Shown here: piece by piece, positions 1 to 10,791 of the stretch | Layout of the letters: each line of letters begins with the position of its first letter | Numbering within the stretch: position 1 is the first letter of the stretch | DNA from: Axinella damicornis | Lineage: Eukaryota; Porifera; Demospongiae; Axinellida; Axinellidae | DNA length: 64,000 nucleotides | Direction: 5' to 3' | NCBI GenBank assembly: GCA_963931865.1 | Contig: OZ007507.1 | Coordinates: 13,681,950 to 13,745,949, forward strand | The notes under the pieces: model-generated | Seen by the model: only the letters and a program-made list of their open reading frames with translations | Databases searched by the model: none | What the model was told of the DNA's origin: nothing | Program-made: the position numbers and the translations under genes

Positions 1-647
1 CTCATTGTCAACACGAGGAATACCTTTGGGTAGACCTTGTTCATGCATGCCAACTCGCCAATTACATGTAGCGGGACCCATGAATCACATGTCATTGAGT
101 TGTAAATACATAACATTTTGGTGTACCTGTGTAGCTGTTCATATGGTTCTGCAGTTCCAGGATAGAGTCCGTATCTTCAGCAGAGGTTGTGCTCCACTGT
201 TACTGGCAGCACGGTGACTTTCAGGTACCTACATTGTAGTAAGCTATCTGACCTCCGGGTCTCCAGATCTGCGCAGGAGTGGGATTCTAGAAGTTGAGAA
301 ATGGCTTAGATATGGTCCAAGCTAGCTGTTTGCTGCTCTAGTTGCAATCTGCCGCTACTGTAGCCTCGTTTCCAGCTTTTCGTCGCTTGCAACCTTCAAC
401 AAGATTTGTAAGCATAGTTCTTCAAAAGTGAGTAGTTCCCAATTTTCTTCCTCTTGGAGTCTTAGTATGACTGTAGCCTCGTTCCCAGGCCCCACCCAGC
501 ATTTTATCGCTTTCAGTTTGTACCCAGCTTTTCATACTGCAAGCGACGAAAGCTGGGCGGGGCCTGAGAACGAGCTATTGTACACTGTCAGCATGCATGT
601 TTCTCACTAATAACCCTGTCTTGTATCCTTCTATCATCACTCCACAG
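1..647. other. Upstream intronic/intergenic sequence, no exon identified
   Basis: I see no convincing coding exon before the first FN3 exon at 648. The stretch holds a fragment near 361 resembling the TAGCCTCGTT hairpin family and a fuller copy at 474-577. Because the first FN3 exon starts in phase 1 directly after an acceptor, the receptor's signal peptide and start must lie farther upstream, probably outside the window. Confidence 0.5.
474..577. mobile_element. TAGCCTCGTT-family hairpin MITE, degenerate
   Basis: The left end TAGCCTCGTTCCCAGGCCCC and right end GGGGCCTGAGAACGAGCTA are inverted repeats around a variable core with AGCTTTTC/CGAAAGCT. No clean target duplication remains here. 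It is one of about ten related copies in the window. Confidence 0.65.
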
Positions 648-935
648 CCCCTCCCCCAGTCCCCTCCTCCTCCTGTGCACTGACCGAGGGTACTGGCAAC
701 ACCACACGGCTCACACTATCCTGGACGGAGCCTCCAAGTGATGACAGCATTGACCGATATTGCATCAACAGCCGTCCTGAGTATCCATCTGCTGTCTCTC
801 TGTGTGTTGGCTCTAACGTGAGGACTCATGAGTACCAGGTCCTGGAGGGACTGGAGTACAACTTCACCCTCTTCGCTGTCAACTGTGATGACCAGAATGG
901 AACAGAGACTGCTCTAATATCAGTCCTTCCACAAG
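648..935 (+). CDS. Receptor exon: fibronectin type III domain 1
   Basis: A 288-bp phase 1-1 exon starting after tccacag and ending at acaag/gtatg. The translation begins with a Pro-rich start (PPPVPSSS), then RLTLSWTEP (B-strand Trp), DRYCI (C strand), and ends with LEGLEYNFTLFAVN, the FN3 F strand Tyr and the G-strand lead-in. One symmetrical exon per domain is the usual layout of shuffled extracellular modules. It carries four Cys residues and N-glycosylation sequons (NTT, NFT, NGT). As the first visible exon, it cannot include the protein start. Confidence 0.75.
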
Positions 936-3900
936 GTATGTCTTCTTTCCTGGGCCGCCTCCATCTCTAAGTTTATTAGAGGACTGTGTGGAGATAGCTG
1001 GCCTTAGCCTTGTTCTAAGGCCTTCGCTACCTCCAGTCTTTTATTGTTTGCAGTATGGGAATATGACTTGTGTAGGCCCGGGAGATTTGGTCACGTATGA
1101 GCCGTCAGGTGGACACACAAGGGGAGAGGTGCCTGACAAAGCATATTTGTCTTTCTTGTTGTGTCCATCCAAGGGCTGGAAGCTGGAGCATTTGCAAGAA
1201 ACATTACCGCTTGTTGTTTAAGATGCCGGACATAGGTTGACGTAAAACATAGTCAGGCACCGCCCCATGTGTCTACCCTCTGTGTAACTGACATGACACA
1301 CGTAATAAAATCTCTCGAGTCTTCCCCCTCCGTATTTGTATGCTGCAAGTGATAATGGAGGTGGTGAAGGCCTGGTCAACAAGGCTAGGCTGGCCTGAAG
1401 TTTTCATGGGAGGGTAGAGCTTCCGTCCTCCAACCTGACACTGTTGCAGCCTTAGTATTGCACTGTGTGATGCTTCATTCCATTGTGAGGGTAGTGGTTA
1501 AAACTGTGTTCGGGTCATTCCTGAGGTTGCTCACATGACGTTGTGGTGGTGGTCTTGTTTCTGGTACGTAGGGAGTAGTAGAGAGGCCTTGAATCAGTGA
1601 ACAGAGTAGCGCCCATGGGCAGGGATATTAGAATGGAGCACACTGTTAGACATGTAATATCTGCACACCCAACCATGTGAGTATTGAACGGTTGTATGAG
1701 CAGTAGTGGTGGGCTGGAAAAAACGTACAAGTATTGTCCATTTCTCTTGTTTTGAGTGTCAATGGACCTAGCTATGGATCCTCTCACCATATGGGGTCTC
1801 CAGTTCCAAACTTCAGGACAATTTTTTGGCTATCACCTTGAGTGGGTATGGTTAGAGTCGACTTAAGACAACTGCATGAGTGCAGTATGAAGTGTGAAAA
1901 CCCAAGAGAATCATGAACATGTAGGGTATGCCTAAGTAAACCGTAAGCTGATAAACAAACCTCCATTGTAGTCTGGTTGATAATGAGTGCATGAAGAGAG
2001 TGCATGGGTTTGTGTTAGTAGGTACATGTACTCGATATGTACTCTTCAGTAGGTGCATGCGTGCACTGCAATCTGGTGTTAGAGAATTTGTATATGATCA
2101 GTCAGTTTGTGGCACTAAGACTTAGAGACTCTGGATCAGAGTCTAGCCTGCAACCCAGGCGCGGTGGAGGGCTAACCTGGGTTCGTATCGAGGCTAGATC
2201 AGAGTCTAGCTTCTCTGCGTAGCGTTGATGACCAGTGCAAGGGCTCTAGTGTGGTTTGGAATGGCTCGGGGCCTCGGTGTGGTTTGGAATGGCTCGGGGC
2301 CTCAGTGTGGTTTGGAATGGCTCGGGGCCTCGGTGTGGTTTGGAATGGCTCGGGGCCTCAGTGTGGTTTGGAATGGCTCGGGGCCTCAGTGTGGTTTGGA
2401 ATCGCTCGGGGCCTCAGTGTGGTTTGGAATGGCTCGGGGCCTCAGTGTGGTTTGGAATGGCTCGGGGCCTCAGTGTGGTTTGGAATGGCTCGGGGCCTCA
2501 GTGTGGTTTGGAATGGCTCGGGGCCTCAGTGTGGTTTGGAATGGCTCGGGGCCCCAGTGTGGTTTGGAATGGCTCGGGGCCCCAGTGTGGTTTGGAATGG
2601 CTCGGGGCCTCAGTGTGGTTTGGAATGGCTCGGGGCCCCAGTGTGGTTTGGAATGGCTCGGGGCCTCAGTGTGGTTTGGAATGGCTCGGGGCCTTGGTGT
2701 GGTTTGGAATGGCTCAGGGCCTCAGTGTGGTTTGGAATGGTTCGGGGCCTCGGTGTGGTTTGGAATGCCTTGGGGCCTCAGTGTGGTTTGGAATGGCTCG
2801 GGGCCTCGGTGTGGTTTGGAATGGCTCGGGGCCTCGGTGTGGTTTGGAATGGCTCGGGGCCTCAGTGTGGTTTGGAATGGCTCGGGGCCTCAGTGTGGTT
2901 TGGAATGGCTCAGGGCCTCGGTGTGGTTTGGAATGGCTCGGGGCCTCGGTGTGGTTTGGAATGGCTCGGGCCTCAGTGTGGTTTGGAATGGCTCGGGGCC
3001 TCAGTGTGGTTTGGAATGGCTCGGGGCCTCAGTGTGGTTTGGAATGGCTCGGGGCCTCAGTGTGGTTTGGAATGGCTCGGGGCCTCAGTGTGGTTTGGAA
3101 TGGCTCCGGACCTCAGTGTGGTTTGGAATGGCTCGGGGCCTCAGTGTGGTTTGGAATGGCTCGGGGCCTCAGTGTGGTTTGGAATGGCTCCGGACCTCAG
3201 TGTGGTTTTGAATGGCTCGGGGCCTCAGTGTGGTTTGGAATGGCTCGGGGCCTCAGTGTGGTTTGGAATGGCTCGGGGCCTCAGTGTGGTTTGGAATGGC
3301 TCGGGGCCCCAGTGTGGTTTGGAATGGCTCGGGGCCTCAGTGTGGTTTGGAATGGCTCGGGGCCTCAGTGTGGTTTGGAATGGCTCGGGGCCTCAGTGTG
3401 GTTTGGAATTAGATACTGTTCCCTTTCCATTCGGACCCCTCCCATTGGCTCCATGCTGCATACATACACGTGTCCAAGGTTTACTGTATACCCAGCTCCC
3501 AAAGTCTATGCGCTATCAGCCCTATTGGTTGTAGTTGAGACCATTTGCTGCTGTCTAGTGTATTGTGTTTGAGACTTGCACGTGCATCGTCTCAGACTTC
3601 AGCATACTCCAGGCTGTGTGGTTTCCGTGAAACTCCGCCCACAGGAAGTTGTTCCTGCTAAAGCAGAATGCCACAGATATGGACGTCTTCTAGCATACAG
3701 GGCTTACTGAAGCACATTGTGGTAAACAGGAATGCCTCATCTAGGATGACTTCATGTGTAACCTCCAGACACTGTGTGCAGAGGCAGTGTACAGTACATG
3801 TACCTCTGTAATTGTAGGAAGTCAACAGGGAGTTTGAACTTTGTACCCCATGTACAGTACATGTACATTTGTACTTCTGTAATGTCAACAGGGGAGTTTG

Positions 3901-4684
3901 AGCTTTGAACCCCAGCAATGGGTCACCTGTTGTTTTAATATCAGATGAAATTCTTAAAAGATGAAGTTGTTGTTTCTTTCAAGGCCTCTGTTTGATGCCA
4001 CCCTGGTTATGTCTAAGGTCTGCCCTCCTGGGTTACCATTGTACACCTCTGCATGCTGCTAGGCCACATACCAGAGGAGCTGTGGCTTCTGTGTATTTGT
4101 TTTCTCACTCAGTGCCAGCTGACAGGAGTGTTCCACCTAGCCTCATTCCATGGCCTCTCACCCACCTCACAGTGGGCAGGGCCACATACTAATCATGCAT
4201 GTGATGTGTATGGGGATAGCCCTGGGAATGAGGCTGAGTATGGACACTGTAGCCTCGTTGCCAGGCCTCCGCCCAGATTTTATCTCGCAGCCGTGGAGAA
4301 TAATCCTGGGAGCGAGGCTATGGATACTGTAGAATGTTAACATTATACTACCACTCAAATTCACTTCTGATGCCATGCATTTTACTGTGTACACATGCAG
4401 TTAGAGTGCAATTGACGCTTTCCGGCTTATATGCACCTGTGAATTGGAGCATGTACATCATGCAATGAGCACCTCTTGAAAGCTATGATTGGATGTTGTA
4501 CTGCATGTGGCTGTCTGCCGACTATTGTCCCATCTCCATGGCTAATGTTGGCTCCGTGGATGAGGTTAGGTCCGTGGAGGAGGTTGGCTCCATGGATGAT
4601 GGAGGTGTCAGAGCTGTTTCACCTGGCTATACTCCATGTATTCCCTGTGCACATGGTTTTTCCTGCATGCCATTCAACACATGC

Positions 4685-4736
<52 letters not shown>

Positions 4737-7700
4737 ACAAGTCCCTGATGCCCCGTCCCCCCCTGAGGTGTCCACCGTGTACAACCAGTCCACCAACACA
4801 CTGCTGGTGATTGAGACCACATGGCGTGCAGTGGTGAGTAAGTATTAATATCAATATCATAGGTAATAATATCATTCATACATGTACAGTTGTATGAAAT
4901 TTGCACTACTCACATGATTTGACACCCTATGAATAGGTAATCACGAAACTGACACCCTATGAATAGGTAATCACGAAACCTCAGTCACCATGTAACTCCC
5001 TGAAGAGGCTTTCATCTCAAATTGTGAAGTTCATATTCTTCCCATTGAAAGACTCTGTGCTTACATGTATAAAGAAGTGGAATGTACTATTGCACGAGTG
5101 AGAGGGCAGTACAGGAGAATATTCGGTTCAAGGCTGGCAGTATTGGCCCGACCACAGGGAGGGCCATTACTGCCAGCCTTGAACCGAATATTCTCTGGTT
5201 CTGCCCGACCAAAATTCTACATGACTCAGACGTTGTCCAGCTTTAGCTTCTTTGATTGACAGCCATGGCAGTACTTTGGGGTCGAACGGTAGCATCAAAC
5301 CTACTTCAGGCGTTCTGAGGAGTCAGTCTTCAGGATAATGAACTCGGAGGCGCTATTTTGCAGATCCACTTTCAGTCGTATCCTGAGTCATAGTCTTTGG
5401 TAACTATGACTCCACCCAATCAGCAACGCCTATTCCAATCATGCGAAGAGCTGAACCGATACGCTGAATGGTTACGGCTAAATATTCAGTTCAGCGACAC
5501 AAAATGTATCCAGGCAGATTGCAGCATTTAGGGGATATTATCCGTTCAGGTCCAGTTAGTCGTATAATGATACAAAATAGCTGCACAGACAGACTGACAC
5601 CAACAGTTGCATAGCACATATGTGCATGATGTGATGACACTACTTGATCCAACAGCTACCACATACATGTACACTGCATCCCAGATATTTGTAGACTATT
5701 TTCCTCTGGGTACAATCAAGTATAGCGGTTGATACTCGTACAGACTGTGTACTTGTACATGTAAGTATCACAAAACCAGCTACATGTATATGTAAGGCCT
5801 GAAGACAGTACGCTGCTCTATGTAGGTACAATGTAGCTTGCTAGTCTTTATGCTTAGCAGACACACTCTACATGTACATGTAGTTGCCGTGGCAAGAGAA
5901 ATAAGTAAGTTGATCATCAGTGTTCACATTGATTCCTACATTCCGCAGTCAGCAGTGGTGGTGTCAGAGCAGTGTGACAGAGGACGGGAACTGAACTATG
6001 TGGTGTTCTACACTAGTAGCTCTGGTCCACAGAGAAGCTTCACCGTCGATATCCCGTCTGAGAGCTGCATCAACTCTGTGTGTCAGCACACATTGAGTGT
6101 GTCCAGTGCAGCAGCTGACTACACTGTGTCAGTGGCTGCTGTGAATGTGGTCGGACAGAGAACATCGAATGAGTCCATCTCCATAAGTGAGTGCATGTGA
6201 TTTAGTGGAAGCCTGTTATTAACTCAATCCTCATCTGTCGAGCTATCAATCCGGGGCTTTTTGTATTCTATTTAATGCTTGCCTTCTTTGCTTTGGAACA
6301 TGTAGTATGTACTGCTGATGATGTCATGGGATATGGAGTTTGTTGAGCATCCTAAAAAGACCAACTGTTTCCTAAATCTGTTCCCTCTCTCTTGATGCTA
6401 GGTTCTACCAACACTCTTCTCTCTGTGGAGGTGGATGCTGCCACCTCCTCCTCCAGTGCCACCCTCCAGTGTCAGTTCCAGAGTGGTGTCACCGGGACCG
6501 CCTCCTGTCTGGTGCGGTACGGCAGCGATCCATCGTACACGAACCTTCCCTTCCAGGAACAAGTGATGCAGAACCTCACCAGCGGAGGCTCTATCACTGT
6601 TCCGCTCTCCAACTTGCAGTCTCAGAACTTGAATCTAGTGTACTATATTGTGTTGGCTCGGGCAGGCTCTCAGTCTGTGAGAGTGATGGGCCTCTTCCGA
6701 ACAGGTGAGTGGTACATGGGAGCAGTAATGGTGGGGACGATGGTAAATTTCACTTTGTCCAAGGCTAAACTCGTACCTAGGACTTCAGTGTCTGCAGTGA
6801 AAGAGAATGAGTAGTGAGTGGGAAGGCTGTGATATGAAAATGGTCTTTGGACTGGGTTCCCTCTGACTGGCAACTTGTACATGCACATCTTGTCGTGTTC
6901 GTGGTACATGTTAGCCTCGTTCCCAGTCCCCTGCCGTCACTTGCAGTACTATGCTGCAAGTGATGGAAAGCTGGGAGGGGCCTGGGAACGAACGTAGACA
7001 GCCCCATAGGAAGGATTTGTGTCTAGACAGCCGTACATGATACCTTGCTTCTCTTCCCACTCCCAATTCTATGATCTGGTGGTGATACAGCATGACTGTG
7101 TCGAAACATAGGAAATGGGAATGTGCTAGACGACATGGGAATGTGTACGGACTTGAAACAAGATGGGGAATATGGATTTACAACATGGGGATGGATGGGA
7201 ACAGGGCTGGAGAACATGAATGAGGTTTGACTAATCCCTCTCCCCCTCGATCAACAGCGTGTACCCCCAATGATCTTGGAGGCCCACAATTGGGGCAGTT
7301 GGATGGGAGATGCAGTGACTATGGTAACAGTGTGGGGGTACCCAATGGTGTGGTGTGCTACGATGGATCATCCACCGGAGCGGAGGCGGTGTACCTCTGT
7401 AATGATGGGTATCAACTGGAGGGGGAGGGGAGGAGGCTGTGTCAGAGGGACGGACTGTGGAATGGATCAGTGCCGGCATGTGACTCCACCACCGGACTAC
7501 CACCAGGTACATGTGTGTACTGTGTTCTAGACACCCTTTGGGCTTCCAATGTACCCTTTGTGGTCTGGGGCTAGAGCAAACTCTGTACCCATTTCTCTTT
7601 GGTTATTTTCACCACCTACTTGACCAGCAAGGCTTATACATGTAGCTGATTTTTTTTGGTGCACTTGTATGTAAGACAAGACCACATATAGCTACATGTG

Positions 7701-9700
7701 TGATGAATGGGGGTGTGGTGTGAATTATTAATGTACCTTTTGGTCCGCTAAGCCTGGCGAGAACACTGGTACAGTGGTCACGTGGCTGCAATTTGTACTG
7801 GATTAGTGCAAATGGGATCGGTAGTATGACCTTAATAGAGATGTGGCTATCTTAAACATGCAGTAGACAGATTCCACTGTATATAATTAACTGTTGTATC
7901 CCAGAAGGACTTGCACTTCTTGTCTAGACACTCCTCTGACTTAATTCTCCCAGCTGTGAGAGCTCCCTTCCCAGTCTGGGCGATTGCTGTGATAGTGGTG
8001 GTGGTGCTGATGGTGGTTGCCGTGGCGGTGATCACAGTGGTCCTGGTCTACTTCTGCTTCTGCTACAGGAAGAAAAAGAGACGCACGTGTGGTAAGAACT
8101 GGCGTATACATGTAGTTATATGATCCTTGTCTCTGCCGTAGTATAGCCTCATTCCCTGGCGGTTTCCACCTCCAGTAATTGATTTCTTGTAGTGCAAAAA
8201 TCTCGGCAGTATGCTAATACGGAGGGGGTAGGTCATGTGCATTGACGCCAGGTAGACAGATGGTAGACACTCGGGGTGCGACTAAACAGCAAGGTTTTCC
8301 GAGCTCTAAGTTGGTAGAAGGTTTATATCAGAAAATATCACAAGGGGTGCAAAACAAAACATAGAGAACGTTTGGGCGGGTGATTGAATAGTGCGTGGCA
8401 GTGGGGGGTCTTAGTTTATAATCACCAGAAATGAGACCAACAATGTTGACTACATAGTGGACAGTCATGAGATGGCCTGTACCTGTGAGAAGTGTGTACC
8501 CTCAGGTAGTAAGCCTCAATGCTGCTCTTCCCAACAGATGCTACTAACAAAACAGTCCAGTTTGTGGAGTCACCGGTGTAAGTTACGACAGATAACTGAT
8601 TCTGGTCTTGAAATGGATGCTCAATCCTCTTCAAAGGGAAAAAGGGTCCATTTTGTGACATACGTACGTACATCATAGTTAGTCACTCAATCCACAAGAA
8701 CCTGAGCCTCAACAGGTAGTGTACTGATTCATTGATATCATCAAGGGATTTCCCCCTCCATATAGTGACCTCATATGTGCTGTGCGGTCATAGCGTGTGG
8801 CCGAGATTGGGTTGATCCCATTTCGCTTACTCCCATATTAAGATATTGTATCAGCTGGCAACTGTACTCCCAGTACGGTTGGGGGGGGGGGGAGGGGGGG
8901 GGGTAGCTTTCAATGCATCCTGAAGAGTATCCTCCATGTAAAGACGGAGAGCGAATTACGTATAAGCGACTATACACTACTATGTGCCTAGCAGTTATGT
9001 ATGTGATCATGCAGACTCACCAAGTGAATGCAGGCTGCTCATAGACAACTGGCATATAGTTCGTCCCAAATAGCGCACAAATATTTCGTTCATCCCAAAT
9101 ACAGCAAATAATGGGCAGTTGTGGCTAACAGGAACACATCACCCATAGATTTGCCACCTGATCAAGGTTTCACAAATACTATACATTTGAGTCAGTGCAT
9201 GACCAATCTCGATGGTGCATGTAATCAGAATTTCATGTGCCTTCACTCCGGACTGCTAACACATTTTACTGTCAATTCCAAGTTTGCCCTACCCGGAGTA
9301 TAATGACTTCTTTGTGCCATTTGGGCTGTGATGCGTTCTTGTGACCTTACTTACACTTCTAATGAGCATCATACTTCATTCATCACTAAACATTCATTGA
9401 TATACAATGTATCTCTTCTTGACAATAGCTATAGTGAGCCTGATTCTGTGGAGCTAAGTCCTAGTGCAACACGGCCGCCACCTGTTGCTAGGGCAAACAC
9501 CCTCATCACCAAGTCCCTGGATGTCAGAGCAGCAGCTGCTACGGTGAGAGCCTGGAGGTGGTTGTTCATTTGTTATTGACTGATTGGAAGTTTAATACTT
9601 ACGGACTTGTTCCCAGGTGGCTAGCTTACGGCTCGTCCCAATTAGCGCATAGATACGTGGTGTCTCATACTGCCAATAGCATAGCAAGCAATGATGGACA

Positions 9701-9737
<37 letters not shown>

Positions 9738-10741
9738 GAGATTACAGCACGCCTTGTGCTTTCCCGTTTTGTGCAAGTTGTGTGAGGTTGATCAAAGTAC
9801 CAGCGTGAAATGATTGCTATGCCCTACACTGTTGACTCAGCAAGTGCCTCCATACTTCAAGAATATCCACACAACTCTAGCCATCTCCCATGGCATGTGA
9901 CCAAGAAAGACAGAATATCTGCCAAATCAGTATTTGTGCTATAGCCATACGTGTTCTCCCAGGGTGGGAATCCATGCTTGCTTGCTTGTAAACATGGAAG
10001 CTACCGTAGATCGGGAAATTTTCGCCGTAATTAATTTTCGTCGATACAGCATTACGACGAAAAATAAAACACGAAATATTTTCAACGTCGAATAAATTAT
10101 GATTCTACTAAGCGTGTGAGTTTTCGTGAATCGAAGTACAAGTATGGCTCTGCTGCGCTACCAGAAACCTGTCGATGGTGTTCCCGATCCTGGAAGATCG
10201 CTGAGCTCTTCCAGCCCAGCGCGCGATCGCGGAAGCGAACTTCTGAAGGCAGTTGGAACCGCGGACCAAAACAGACGGGTGAAATCTTTCGAGGTAAGTA
10301 GCCGATGACAGTTCCCTCTCTATCAGTGATACGGCATGGGTGTCTACTGCATTCCCTCGCTCGCGCTGATCCGACGCTCCAGCTCCTCTCCAATGGCGCG
10401 ACATGGTATCCCGTCCCGGGAATGTGCACGTATATACGTGTACGCGTGAACGAAATTTTCGCGTGGTTTAATTTTCGTCGGTGTGCTCGAGCGACGAAAA
10501 TAAAACAACGCAAAAAATTAAAAGGCGAAATATATTTAACGCGAAAATTTCCGGATCTACGGTACGACTTGAAACGGTACACAAGGTCACTATCACTCAC
10601 ACGGTCTGATTGCCATCCTACAGTAGGCCTGAGCCCACCATGCTCTCCAGTTCTAAGCTGGGTCATCTTAAGATTGTGTTGAGCATGTTATGATCATGCA
10701 TGCACACACACACACACATTTGCACACACACACACACACAC

Positions 10742-10791
<50 letters not shown>

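Noticed and set aside
2249..3409. CRISPR-like array
   Set aside because: Direct tandem repeats with no unique spacers, in a eukaryotic intron.
2225..3572. Overlapping 328-438 codon ORFs with GLSVVWNGSGPQCG repeats
   Set aside because: They are three frames of a 28-bp non-coding minisatellite without stops; no start context or conserved flanks.
10097..10666. 189-codon minus-strand ORF across the TA-flanked MITE
   Set aside because: Runs through both inverted ends of the element with no recognisable domain; likely chance.
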